Source of the DNA: Myxococcota bacterium
GTDB taxonomy: Bacteria; Myxococcota_A; Polyangia; Fen-1088
Direction: 5' to 3'
Assembly (NCBI GenBank): GCA_025934105.1
Contig: JAICYS010000008.1
Span: 1 to 54,443 of the forward strand
Length of the DNA stretch: 54,443 bases
In this document: positions 16,645 to 30,087 of the stretch, one piece after another
How positions within the stretch are numbered: position 1 is the first letter of the stretch
Layout: each line of letters begins with the position of its first letter
Position numbers and translations under genes: made by a program
The notes under the pieces: generated by a model
Told to the model about the DNA's origin: nothing
Seen by the model: only the letters and a program-made list of their open reading frames with translations
The model's database searches: none

Positions 16645-17076
16645 ATGGCGGCCGTGAAGACGCGCGACTTCAAGTGGCCTGGATTGGCCTTCGTCTTCGT
16701 GGCGGCTCTGCTCGTCGGGGCTGCGCGCGGGCACGCCGAGGACCGTAACAAGTGTGGGTGTTACAAGGACGGCCCCACCTGCTATTGCGACAAACAGGCC
16801 AAGTGTGGCTGCCCCGGCGAGTGCGAGCCGAGGGGCTGTGAAGAGAAACGCGAGCGCGAGCTGAACAAAGAGATCGAGGAGGAGACGAAGAAAGCCTCCT
16901 CGGGGCAGAAGCGGACCGGGGCCGCCGAAGAACGCGCCCCTGCGCGCCCGGCCAAACCCAAGCTGAGCGCGGCGCAGGCCAAGCAGCTGGCGAAGCTCAT
17001 CGATTTATTTCTGGCCGATCACCCGGACGCGCGCGGGCGCTCCGTCGAAGACGTGCGCAACCAGCTGGCCGAGTGA
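16645..17076 (+). CDS. Small secreted Cys-rich protein
   Basis: A 143-residue protein of unknown function. The ATG at 16645 gives a signal peptide (KWPGLAFVFVAALLVGAARG, cleavage after AHA-like GHA). A short mature domain follows with ten Cys in about 35 residues: KCGCYKDGPTCYCDKQ, KCGCPGECEPRGCE. Next is a charged helix (KRERELNKEIEEETKKAS), a Pro/Ala linker and a C-terminal helical segment AQAKQLAKLIDLFLADHP. CxC spacing could hold a metal or form disulfides; I do not recognise a named family. It lies between the divergent nucleotidase-like gene and the kinase gene, 56 bases before the kinase start, and may be cotranscribed with it. Confidence 0.7.
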   Translation: MAAVKTRDFKWPGLAFVFVAALLVGAARGHAEDRNKCGCYKDGPTCYCDKQAKCGCPGECEPRGCEEKRERELNKEIEEETKKASSGQKRTGAAEERAPARPAKPKLSAAQAKQLAKLIDLFLADHPDARGRSVEDVRNQLAE

Positions 17077-17132
17077 CGGGCGGCTGACAGTGAGGCGCGC
17101 GGTGCGCTGCGCGTGGTAACTTGGTACCGGGG

Positions 17133-18866
17133 ATGGCGCAGCACGGCCGGTACAAGATCGAGAGGCGCGTCGCCGACGGCGGGATGGCGGAGATCTTCCT
17201 GGCCACCCAGCTGGGGCGCGAGGGCTTCCAAAAGCCCGTCATCTTGAAGCGGATCAACGGCGCGATCTACGCCGACCCGCAGTTCCGCAACATGTTCATC
17301 GACGAGGCGCACATCTCGATGAGCCTCGCCCACAGCAACATCGCGCAGGTCCTGGACCTCGGCGCCAGCGCCGGCCGCTACTTCCTGGTGCTGGAGCTGG
17401 TGGACGGCTGGGACCTGGGCCGCGTCCTGCATCGGGCGGCCGTGGCCGGCGTGCGGCTGCCGCGCGAGCTGGCGCTGCACATCACCGCCGAGGTGTGCCG
17501 CGCGCTGGCCTACGCGCACGCCAAGACCGACGGTTCGCGCCCGCTGGGGATCGTTCACCGCGACGTCAGCCCGCACAACATCCTGCTGTCCGAGCAGGGC
17601 GAGGTGAAGCTGACCGACTTCGGCATCGCCAAAGCGATGAACAAGCGCGAGCACACCGGCGTCGGCGTCGTGAAGGGGAAGGTCGCGTTCATGTCGCCCG
17701 AGCAGGCGCAGGGCCGGCCGATCGACGCGCGCTCCGATCTGTTCGCGCTGGGGACGGTGCTTTACCTGCTGGTCACGCGCAACCGCCCCTTCGAGGGCGG
17801 CAGCGAGCTGGAGACGCTGCTGCGCGTGCAGAAGGCCGAGTTCCGCGCGCCGGGCGAGGTGGCGCCGGACCTTCAGCCACAGGTCGCGTCGCTGGTCTCA
17901 CGCGCCATGCAGGCGGACCCGGATCGCCGCTACCAGACCGCCGACGAGATGCTGGCCGACGTCGAGCGCGTGCTGCGCACCGTCTTTCACCCGGTGGGCC
18001 AGACGGAGCTGAAGAAGTGGCTGGCCGATCTGAGCGCCAGGGACGGCGTTCCGCCCATCAGCCGGGCGGCGCCGCGGCCGGACAGCGCGCAGAATACCGG
18101 CAACGATCTGGACGAGCAGGACGTCGTGCTGCTGGACACCGACGCCGACCTGGTCGACGGGCAAGAGCCGACCTCGCTGGCGGTCGTCAACGGCGGGGCG
18201 GCCGGCGCGGGCAGCATCGGCGTCCACCCGCGCCCGACGCGGAGCCGCGTGACGATGCCGGACCTGCCGGTGCCCGAGGACGCCGAGATGCTGGCCGAAC
18301 GGGCCGGTCCGGGGGAGCTGGCCCTGCCGGTCCCCGAGGACGAACGCCCCGGACGGCGGCGGCGGCGCAGCAGCGGCATGTCGATCCTGTTCATCGGCGC
18401 GCTGCTGGTGGCCGGGGCCTGGTTCGGGGGCAAGTACGCCCGCGTGCTGTTCCATCTGGGCGGCGCGGCGCCGGCCGCGCCCGTGGCGGCGGCCAACGCT
18501 GCCGCGGGGGCGCGCGCGCTTGCGCCCGCCGACCGGCCGCCCGCGGCCCAGCCGGTCAAGAAGAACGAAGCGGCCGCGGTCACGCGCGACGGAGGGCCGA
18601 CCCGGCCGCGGGCGGCGGCCGCCGAGTCGCCGGGGGCGCGTCACGCCTCCGACGCGCCGGCCGCCCGCGAGAGCGAAAGACGGCGGCGCGCCAGCGCCGG
18701 TGACCGGCCGATGGACTTCGTGGGGCGGGACATCGCCAACCTGAAAGACCAGATGGCGCCCGATCCGTCCCTGCTGCCGCCGCCGGCTCCGCCGCCCAAA
18801 GCCGAGGAGCCGGCCGCGCCCCCACCTCCTCCCACACCGCCTCCCGCCAGTTCGGAAAACCCCTGA
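17133..18866 (+). CDS. Transmembrane Ser/Thr protein kinase (PknB-like)
   Basis: A 577-residue Hanks-type kinase. The kinase domain (about 8-270) shows RVADGGMAEIFLA (glycine loop), VILKRI (ATP lysine), the catalytic loop IVHRDVSPHNILL, TDFGIAKAM (DFG), MSPEQAQG (activation/APE region) and DARSDLFALGTVLY. The juxtamembrane part is long, then a transmembrane helix SGMSILFIGALLVAGAWFGG near residues 415-435, and an Ala/Pro-rich tail ending in a run of prolines (PPPPTPPPASSENP). The ATG at 17133 is preferred over a TTG at 17121. The VHRDVSPHN variant is frequent in myxobacterial kinases. No PASTA or other sensor domain is seen; the outside tail is low-complexity. Confidence 0.93.
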   Translation: MAQHGRYKIERRVADGGMAEIFLATQLGREGFQKPVILKRINGAIYADPQFRNMFIDEAHISMSLAHSNIAQVLDLGASAGRYFLVLELVDGWDLGRVLHRAAVAGVRLPRELALHITAEVCRALAYAHAKTDGSRPLGIVHRDVSPHNILLSEQGEVKLTDFGIAKAMNKREHTGVGVVKGKVAFMSPEQAQGRPIDARSDLFALGTVLYLLVTRNRPFEGGSELETLLRVQKAEFRAPGEVAPDLQPQVASLVSRAMQADPDRRYQTADEMLADVERVLRTVFHPVGQTELKKWLADLSARDGVPPISRAAPRPDSAQNTGNDLDEQDVVLLDTDADLVDGQEPTSLAVVNGGAAGAGSIGVHPRPTRSRVTMPDLPVPEDAEMLAERAGPGELALPVPEDERPGRRRRRSSGMSILFIGALLVAGAWFGGKYARVLFHLGGAAPAAPVAAANAAAGARALAPADRPPAAQPVKKNEAAAVTRDGGPTRPRAAAAESPGARHASDAPAARESERRRRASAGDRPMDFVGRDIANLKDQMAPDPSLLPPPAPPPKAEEPAAPPPPPTPPPASSENP

Positions 18867-18889
18867 GCCGCCGCCTCCCGCCTTTCCGC

Positions 18890-18921
18890 TTTCGCCGGCA
18901 GCCGTGGGGGTTGAGGCGAAA
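18890..18921 (+). other. Inverted repeat between kinase and lipoprotein genes
   Basis: TTTCGCC (18890-18896) and GGCGAAA (18915-18921) form a 7-bp stem with an 18-base loop in the 83-base gap. There is no U-tract, so it may be a leader hairpin or a weak factor-dependent stop. Confidence 0.3.
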
Positions 18922-18949
18922 CGCGAGACTGACGAAAGGGAGAGATACG

Positions 18950-19984
18950 ATGACCACGACGGCGATGGTTCGTTTGGCTGTTTGCGGCGCTCTTCTGGCG
19001 GCTGCGGGCTGCGGCAAGGCCGGCGACGACGAGTTCGAGGGCAGCACGCCCACCAAGGACACGGTGGCGCTGGAGCTCCCGTCCTCGACGGCGAACGCGC
19101 CGGCGACGGCTCGCGCGGGCGGCCTGTCGGTCCGGGGTGGCGCGCTGCTGGGCGACGTCGCGAAGGACTACCTGCTGACCGCGACGGTGGTCGGCGTGGT
19201 CAACGGCGCGGCCGCCTCGATCTTGAACCTGGTGCGCGACATCACCGACTTTCCACCCACCACGATCAGCGGCGACACCGCCGTCTGGGGGCCGGCCACC
19301 GCCGCGCTCAGCGCGAACACCTATCGCTTGACGGTCACGCGGACGGCGCCGCACGTGTTCACGTACCAGCTGGACGGCAAGGGGAAGAACGCGCCCGACA
19401 CCGCCTTCGTGACCGTGCTGTCGGGAACGCACACGCGCGCGCTGGACGCGAGCGGGAACGTGATGAAGGGGTTCGGCAGCGGTGACTTCACGCTGGACTT
19501 CGACGCCGCGGCCACGCTTCCGCAGCACGACGACGGCGTCGGGCAGATCGCGTTCCAGTACTCGCGCACCAGCCCCACCGCGACCACCACCATCGGCGTG
19601 ACGTTCGCGGGCGTGCAGGATCACTGCGACCCGACCACCTGCCAGACCAGCGGGCAGATCTTCGACGCGGTCTACGCCTACACCGCCACGCCCGGCGACG
19701 GCGGCGATCTGCAGTACGCCGACATGAAGGACTACCTGCCCGCCAGCAGCGCCAAGGAGACGCTGGAGCTTCACAGCCGCTGGCTGCAGACCGGCACGGG
19801 CCGGACCGACATGCAGCTCTCGGGCGGCGACGTCGGGGCGGCGGCCCAGACCTCCAGCGAGTGCTGGGACGCGAATTTCCTCTCGGTGTACAGCGGCACG
19901 ACCTACGATCCCACGCTGGACTGGGGCGTCGAATCGAGCTGCCCGTTCTCCACCGCCGCCTACGCGTCGCTGGCGGTGCAGTAA
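18950..19984 (+). CDS. Hypothetical lipoprotein
   Basis: A 344-residue exported protein. The ATG at 18950 follows AAAGGGAGAG and yields the lipoprotein signal MVRLAVCGALLAAAGC (lipobox AAGC), so the mature protein starts at Cys. The remainder is strand-rich with many Thr and Asp (YRLTVTRTAPHVFTYQLD, TTTIGVTFAGVQDHCD) and four late Cys, two in DHCDPTTCQ and two in the last 50 residues, likely disulfides. No known domain or catalytic motif is recognised. The gene has its own ribosome site and sits between kinase and PilZ genes with no evidence for a shared pathway. Confidence 0.75.
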   Translation: MTTTAMVRLAVCGALLAAAGCGKAGDDEFEGSTPTKDTVALELPSSTANAPATARAGGLSVRGGALLGDVAKDYLLTATVVGVVNGAAASILNLVRDITDFPPTTISGDTAVWGPATAALSANTYRLTVTRTAPHVFTYQLDGKGKNAPDTAFVTVLSGTHTRALDASGNVMKGFGSGDFTLDFDAAATLPQHDDGVGQIAFQYSRTSPTATTTIGVTFAGVQDHCDPTTCQTSGQIFDAVYAYTATPGDGGDLQYADMKDYLPASSAKETLELHSRWLQTGTGRTDMQLSGGDVGAAAQTSSECWDANFLSVYSGTTYDPTLDWGVESSCPFSTAAYASLAVQ

Positions 19985-19990
19985 GGAACC

Positions 19991-20008
19991 ACGTCGGACG
20001 TCCGACGT
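19991..20008. promoter_or_regulatory. 18-bp perfect palindrome downstream of the lipoprotein gene
   Basis: ACGTCGGACGTCCGACGT is self-complementary and its right half (GTCCGACG) is repeated once more to 20014. It lies 6 bases after the lipoprotein stop and about 120 bases before the PilZ gene. It could be an operator or a stem in the transcript; no U-tract follows. Confidence 0.35.
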
Positions 20009-20126
20009 CCGACGCTGCCGCCGCTGGCCCCGCTCGCGCCATGATCGTGGCGCGCCCAAGTGAGGGCTGGATTCGAGGTGCGATGTTGTCGTACCATCAA
20101 CACCTACTCCGCCGGAGAAAGACGTT

Positions 20127-20453
20127 TTGGCCGAGCACTTCAGGAGAATCGACCCGCGCTACGAACGCCAGCTCGACGTCGAGATCTCGTTCGAGGGTAA
20201 GAAGCAGATCTCGCAGACGCAGAACATCTCGCTCGGCGGGATGTTTCTGACCGCGCCGTCGCCGCTGCCGATCGGCGCGACGGTGCAGCTGCGGTTCACG
20301 CTGCCGACGCAGCCCGAGCCGGTCGAAGTGGCGGGCGACGTCCGATGGGTCGTCAAGACCGGGTCGGGCGACGCGTCCGGCATCGGCATCCGCTTCCAGG
20401 GCCTGCGCGCCCGGGACGTCTGGGCGCTGAACCGGTTCTTCCAGAGCGCGTAG
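20127..20453 (+). CDS. PilZ domain protein
   Basis: A 108-residue single-domain PilZ protein, the fold that binds cyclic di-GMP or its degenerate relatives. The N-terminal Arg-rich segment RRIDPRYERQLDVEI and the NISLGGMFLTAP element (D/NxSxxG) are both present; the strands VQLRFTLP, VEVAGDVRWV and GIGIRFQGLRARD follow. RRxDPRYER provides Arg residues in place of the canonical RxxxR, so binding is plausible but not sure. The start is a TTG at 20127, with GGAG about nine bases before it. Such small PilZ proteins are numerous in myxobacteria and often act in motility or polarity. Confidence 0.87.
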   Translation: MAEHFRRIDPRYERQLDVEISFEGKKQISQTQNISLGGMFLTAPSPLPIGATVQLRFTLPTQPEPVEVAGDVRWVVKTGSGDASGIGIRFQGLRARDVWALNRFFQSA

Positions 20454-20490
20454 GCCGCGGAGCTCGGCGGCCGCCGGGGTCCGGGCGCGA

Positions 20491-22890
20491 TCAGCGCAAC
20501 CCGTCCGGCAGCAGCGGCGAGGGCGGCCCCGCATACGTGACCCAGAGCTGGTGGGCGGCGCGGGTCATCGCCACGTGAAGCAGGCGGCGGGCGTCGTCGC
20601 TGGCCGGGTAAGACGCGTCGGTCACCTCCAGCAGGATGACGATGTCGAACTCCAGGCCCTTCGACTGCCGGACGTCGGTCACGTCGATGCCGGCCGTGAA
20701 CGAGAAGTCCTGGTCGTCGACGAGGCGCAGGTGCGGGACCTCGGCGCGGGCCAGCGCCTCGTAATAGAGGCGCGCCTGCTCGGGATGCCGTGCCAGCAGC
20801 GCGACCGAGGCGTCCGGCTCGGCGCGCACCAGCTCTTTGAGCGCGTGCGACAAGAAGTCGGCGCACTCGCCCGACGACGAGAAGGGGAATGACTCGACCG
20901 GCGCGCCGGCCCGCGGGGCCACCGGGCGGACGTCGCCCATGAGCGGGCCCAGCACGTGCTCGGCCGCGTCGACGATCTCGCGCGTGGACCGGTAACTGAC
21001 CCGCAGCGGTTCGACCTTCTCGTGCGCGATGTTGAGGAAGTCGAGCAGCTCGGCCCAGTTCGAAAACCCGTGCTCGGGCGCGATGGCCTGCGCGGTGTCG
21101 CCCGCCAGCGTGACCGAACGCTGAGCCGACGTCGCGTCCAGCAGCACCGACAGCTCGAGCGGCGAGAAGTCCTGCACCTCGTCGACCATCAGGTGCTCGT
21201 AGGCCAGCGCCGACTTGGGGTCGGCCTGCTTGCCCCAGGCGGGGAGGCGGCCGCGCTGGCGCTGGTAGATCCGCAGCAGCAGCGCTTCGTCCTCGGCGTC
21301 CAGCGCGAACCGCTCGTCTTCGCCGCCGTCGGCCGACGCGGCCTGTGGCCCCCTGCCCGCGCCGCGCAGCCGCTCGCGCTCGACGCACCAGCGGTGGATG
21401 TCCTCCAGCTGGCCCGGCGAGAACAGCCCGGGCGCGTGCCGCCCGAACCCGTCGGCCAGCGCGGCCCGGTCGGTCAGCAGGCCCGCCCACTCGGCCAGGA
21501 CGTCGCGCGTCCGCGACCGCATGGCGCGGCCGGCGTTCTCCAGCACGTTGCGCGCCGCCGGATCCAGCGCCCCGTCGCGCACCCAGTGCGCCAGCGCCGT
21601 CACGCGCAGGTCGGCCGCGCCGCTGGTGGTGTCCCAGAAGGCCAGCGCCGCCGCCGCCTCGGGCCTGTCGCCCAGCTCGGCCTGCAGGCGTTCGCGGCAC
21701 CAGGCGGCCAGCGCCGCCTGCCGGTCGTCGACGATCCGCAGCATCGCGCCGTGCGCCTTGGCGCGCATCACCAGCGGGGGCGTCTCGTCGGTGATCGGCA
21801 CCTCCGCCAGCGTCGGGAACGCCGCGCGCCGGGCCGCCTCGGCCCAGGCGGCGAACGTCATCACCGGCACGCCCGGAACCTCCAGCGACGGCAGCACGCG
21901 CGAGACGTAGGCGGCCAGCGCCCGCTGGTAGACGATGACCAGCATCTTGTCGGGGCGGAAGCGGCGCGGATCGGCGAAGGCCAGGTAGGCGATGCGGTGC
22001 AGGCCGATGGTGGTCTTGCCGCTGCCGGCCGAGCCCTGGATGGCCACCAGCCCCGAGGCCGGCTGCGTGATCAGCTCGAACTGGCGCGGGTCGATGAGGG
22101 CGGCGATGGCCGGCAGGTGCCGGTCGGGCCGCCGCGAGCCGTGTTCGTCGAACCCCAGCTTGCCCCGCACGGCCGGCGGCGGCGGCAGGGCCGGGACGGC
22201 CGGCGCGCGCTGCGGGATCAGCTCGGCCGCCGAGCCGTCGCGCGCGATCTGCAGCCGCGCCTTGTGGGTGGCGATCTCGCGCCAGGTGCCGCTGCGCAGC
22301 TCGCGCGAGTAGGTCCCCTGCGGGGCGGCCACCCGGCGCAGCTCGCCCTCGACGATGGCCACGGTGCGCCGGGCCAGCACCTCGCCCTCGACCAGCCGAT
22401 CGCCCAGCCGCTCTTCGTAGGCGTCGCCCTCTTCGTACCGGTAAAAGAGGCGGGAGACCGGGGCGTTGCGCCAGTCGACGATCTGCACGCCGCCGCCCGG
22501 CTCGACGTAGCTGCGCGCGCCGATCAGCACGTCGCGCCGCTTGCCGTTCTCTTCCAGGCGCATGTGCCCGAAATAGGGCGACTTGCGGTCGACCGGCGGC
22601 GTGTCGCCCTTGCCGCGCTGGCGCGACAGCGCCTCGATGCGGTGCATCTGCTCCAGGATCGACCCCTGGTCCTCGGGCTTGGCTTCGGCCAGCGCGTCGC
22701 GCAGCTCGATCAGCGCGCCGGCGTCGTCGACCTGGATGCGCCCCTTGCGGGGCGAGGCGTCGTCCAGCTTGCGCAGCACGACCGAGAGGAGCTGTTGCTC
22801 TTCGCGGACGATCAGCGGCGCCGGCGTTTCAGGCGTCGGGTCGGCAGCCGCGGTCTGGAGACGGGGGTCGTTCACGAGATCGGTCAGCAT
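20491..22890 (-). CDS. Superfamily I helicase / HelD-UvrD-like ATPase
   Basis: A 799-residue SF1 ATPase, beginning at ATG 22890. The N-terminal ~300 residues are an extended region with coiled-coil-like stretches (REEQQLLSVVLRKLDDA, SILEQMHRIEALSRQRG) as in HelD proteins. Helicase motifs follow in order: AIQGSAGSGKTTIGLHRI (Walker A), LMVDEVQDFSPLEL (Walker B), VTLAGDTAQAI, VSYRSTREIVDAA, VRQSKGLEFDIVILLE and LHVAMTRAAHQLWVTYAG. HelD proteins release stalled RNA polymerase, whereas UvrD-type proteins unwind DNA; the N-terminal architecture favours HelD-like, but this is inference. It is divergent from the ArsR-methyltransferase gene. Confidence 0.88.
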   Translation of the reverse strand: MLTDLVNDPRLQTAAADPTPETPAPLIVREEQQLLSVVLRKLDDASPRKGRIQVDDAGALIELRDALAEAKPEDQGSILEQMHRIEALSRQRGKGDTPPVDRKSPYFGHMRLEENGKRRDVLIGARSYVEPGGGVQIVDWRNAPVSRLFYRYEEGDAYEERLGDRLVEGEVLARRTVAIVEGELRRVAAPQGTYSRELRSGTWREIATHKARLQIARDGSAAELIPQRAPAVPALPPPPAVRGKLGFDEHGSRRPDRHLPAIAALIDPRQFELITQPASGLVAIQGSAGSGKTTIGLHRIAYLAFADPRRFRPDKMLVIVYQRALAAYVSRVLPSLEVPGVPVMTFAAWAEAARRAAFPTLAEVPITDETPPLVMRAKAHGAMLRIVDDRQAALAAWCRERLQAELGDRPEAAAALAFWDTTSGAADLRVTALAHWVRDGALDPAARNVLENAGRAMRSRTRDVLAEWAGLLTDRAALADGFGRHAPGLFSPGQLEDIHRWCVERERLRGAGRGPQAASADGGEDERFALDAEDEALLLRIYQRQRGRLPAWGKQADPKSALAYEHLMVDEVQDFSPLELSVLLDATSAQRSVTLAGDTAQAIAPEHGFSNWAELLDFLNIAHEKVEPLRVSYRSTREIVDAAEHVLGPLMGDVRPVAPRAGAPVESFPFSSSGECADFLSHALKELVRAEPDASVALLARHPEQARLYYEALARAEVPHLRLVDDQDFSFTAGIDVTDVRQSKGLEFDIVILLEVTDASYPASDDARRLLHVAMTRAAHQLWVTYAGPPSPLLPDGLR

Positions 22891-22965
22891 AGTGTCCAGA
22901 CCCGCCGGTGTCACCAGGAACGCCGCCCCGATTCTCGATTGCCCCGGGGCGGCGCCGCGGGCGCG

Positions 22966-23001
22966 TTGACAGGGGCGCGGCCGGCGATATATCTGTATAT
23001 C
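22966..23001 (+). promoter_or_regulatory. Sigma-70-type promoter with overlapping inverted-repeat operator upstream of the metH operon
   Basis: TTGACA at 22966-22971 matches the -35 consensus. After 16-17 bases an AT-rich -10 stretch (TATATC/ATATCT, 22988-22994) follows. Covering this is a perfect inverted repeat GATATA-N4-TATATC (22986-23001), standing out in ~70% GC DNA; TATATCTG is also repeated directly at 22988 and 22996. A protein bound here would block RNA polymerase. The adjacent ArsR-family gene is the obvious candidate. The Shine-Dalgarno before 23024 is weak. Confidence 0.7.
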
Positions 23002-23023
23002 TGCATCAACGGATGCGTGGCGA

Positions 23024-23953
23024 ATGACCCTGGCCCAGTACACGGACGCGCTCGGCCTCCTGGCTGACGAAAACCGCATGCGGCTCTGCGCCCTGCTGCG
23101 CGAAAGAGAGCTGTGCGTCACCGATCTGGTGAAGGTCACCGGCATCGCGCAATCCCGGGTGTCGACGCACCTCGGCCGCCTGCGGGAGGCGGGCTTCGTG
23201 CGGGACCGGCGCAACGGCCCGCAGTCTTTTTACGCGCTGGAGGCGCGTTCCCTGCCGGCCGCCGTGCGGGCCTGCCTGGAAGAGGCGGTCGGTTCGGGCG
23301 ATCCGACGCTGGACAGCGACCGCAAGCGCCTCAAGGAGCTGGAGGCGGACCGGCGGGGCGGCGGCTCCGACGGGTTGAGCGACGATCTGGAACGCGACTA
23401 CTCGCCGGGGCGGACCTGGCAGTCGCTGGCGGTCGGCACCGCCGCGCTGCTGCAGCTGGGCGACGTCCTCGACATCGGCTCGGGTGACGGCGCGGCGGCG
23501 GCCACCGTGGCCCCGTACTGCCGGTCGCTGACCTGCATCGACGCCAACCCGCGCGCCATCGAAGCGGCCCGGGCGCGGCTGGCCCGGCACGACAACGTCC
23601 GGGCGCAGGTGGCGGACGCGCACGAGCTTCCGTTCGCCGAGGCGTCGTTCGACGCCGCGCTGGTGTTTCACACGCTGACCTACGCCGAGCGGCCGCCGCG
23701 CGTGGTGGCCGAGTGCGCGCGCGTCTTGCGGCCCGGAGGGCGGGCGGTGGTGCTGTGCCTCGACGAGCACCGCCAGTCGCAGGTGACGGCGCGCTACGGC
23801 GAGCGCCACCCGGGGTTCTCGCCGCGTGCCCTGCGCGGCATGCTGGGGCGCGCCGGGCTGACCGTCCTGTCGGCCCGGGTCGCCTCCCGCGAAATCAAGC
23901 GGCCGCACCTGCAGGTGGTGCTGGCCATCGCCCAAAAACCTGTTGCCTCGTAG
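23024..23953 (+). CDS. ArsR-family regulator fused to SAM-dependent methyltransferase
   Basis: A 309-residue fusion. Residues ~1-85 are an ArsR winged helix-turn-helix: [17 protein letters not shown], the recognition region [20 protein letters not shown] and the wing [15 protein letters not shown]. From about residue 135 a class I methyltransferase follows: [17 protein letters not shown] (SAM motif I), [28 protein letters not shown] and [17 protein letters not shown]. The CVTDL Cys is lone, so no arsenic/zinc site is expected; the methyltransferase domain probably serves as a sensor of SAM or SAH. It is seven bases before metH and behind a promoter with an overlapping inverted repeat, suggesting autoregulation of methionine synthesis. 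Related single-domain SahR regulators control such genes in Proteobacteria. Confidence 0.88.
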   Translation: MTLAQYTDALGLLADENRMRLCALLRERELCVTDLVKVTGIAQSRVSTHLGRLREAGFVRDRRNGPQSFYALEARSLPAAVRACLEEAVGSGDPTLDSDRKRLKELEADRRGGGSDGLSDDLERDYSPGRTWQSLAVGTAALLQLGDVLDIGSGDGAAAATVAPYCRSLTCIDANPRAIEAARARLARHDNVRAQVADAHELPFAEASFDAALVFHTLTYAERPPRVVAECARVLRPGGRAVVLCLDEHRQSQVTARYGERHPGFSPRALRGMLGRAGLTVLSARVASREIKRPHLQVVLAIAQKPVAS

Positions 23954-23960
23954 AGCTCTC

Positions 23961-27782
<3,822 letters not shown>

Positions 27783-27783
27783 C

Positions 27784-29154
<1,371 letters not shown>

Positions 29155-29174
29155 GACGGATGTATAACCCGCCC

Positions 29175-30017
29175 ATGGGTCGATCGACATTCGGAACCCG
29201 CGAAGGGTCCCGCCCCTCCCCCGTCGGACTGCGCCGGGCCTGGACCCCCTGCGTCGCGGCCGTGATTTTCGTGGCGTTCGGTTGGTCGGCCGCGGCGCGT
29301 GCCGAGGCGCCCTGGGTGTGGCGCGGCCTGGTGGTGCCCCACGGCCAGATCGCCTTCGACATCGGCGGCGGGCTGGGCCACGTCCCCGACCCGAACGGCG
29401 GCACCGGCTTCGGCCTCAACCTCGAGCTCAAGGCCGGCGTCGCGCCGCGGTTGGAGCTGGGAATCCGCACCGGCATCCGGGCCGACGACCTGGGGCGCCG
29501 CACGGCGGCCGACGAGTACGGCCGGGCCTTCGACACCGAGACCTACGGGACCAACGGCGACACCGTCGCCAACCCCGAGCTGCACCTCGAGTGGGCGGTG
29601 GCCCGCGGCCCGGCCGCCGAGCTGGGGCTGGAGCTGGCCGCTTACCTGCCCATCGAGGGCGGCTCGCGCTTCGGCATGCTGTTCGCGCTGCCGCTGGCCC
29701 TGCACGCCGCCAGCATCCGCATCGACACCGGCCTTTACGTCCCGATCCTCTTTTACGATCACACCTACACCGTCAGCATCCCCATCGACCTCTGGATCCA
29801 GGCCACGCGCACCTTCTGGTTGGGGCCGCTCTTCGGGATGCGCTTCGCTCACCAGGGGAACGCCCGCGGCGAGTCCTTCCCGTTCGGCTTCGGCATCGGC
29901 AGCGAGATCGCCCCCAACGCCGACCTGCGCGCCTGGTTCCTGTTCCGCGACATCAGCGCCGACGAAGCCGCCCGAACCTTCGGCGCCGGCCTGGCCTTCG
30001 AGATCCGGTTCGGGTGA
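29175..30017 (+). CDS. Hypothetical outer-membrane/periplasmic beta-barrel-like protein
   Basis: A 280-residue exported protein: signal peptide AWTPCVAAVIFVAFGWSAAARA, then a strand-rich body with alternating residues (GFGLNLELKAGVAPRLELGI, AAELGLELAAYLPI, ASIRIDTGLYVPILFYD, YTVSIPIDLWIQ, FGMRFAHQG) ending in AFEIRFG, an aromatic near the C-terminus as outer membrane barrels have. There are 10-12 candidate strands. No motif points to transport or enzyme function. The ATG at 29175 is used (an in-frame ATG at 29160 is also possible). It diverges from miaB. Confidence 0.7.
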   Translation: MGRSTFGTREGSRPSPVGLRRAWTPCVAAVIFVAFGWSAAARAEAPWVWRGLVVPHGQIAFDIGGGLGHVPDPNGGTGFGLNLELKAGVAPRLELGIRTGIRADDLGRRTAADEYGRAFDTETYGTNGDTVANPELHLEWAVARGPAAELGLELAAYLPIEGGSRFGMLFALPLALHAASIRIDTGLYVPILFYDHTYTVSIPIDLWIQATRTFWLGPLFGMRFAHQGNARGESFPFGFGIGSEIAPNADLRAWFLFRDISADEAARTFGAGLAFEIRFG

Positions 30018-30087
30018 CCGCCGGCGGCTGACGTGGAGCGTGCGCGTCGATCGTGGACGCGCGGCCAATCGCGTCCCCCGGCGCGCG

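Noticed and set aside
22891-23023. Cobalamin or SAM riboswitch before metH
   Set aside because: Leader from the inferred transcript start to ATG 23024 is only about 20 bases, too short for either aptamer, and metH itself is 7 bases after the regulator stop.
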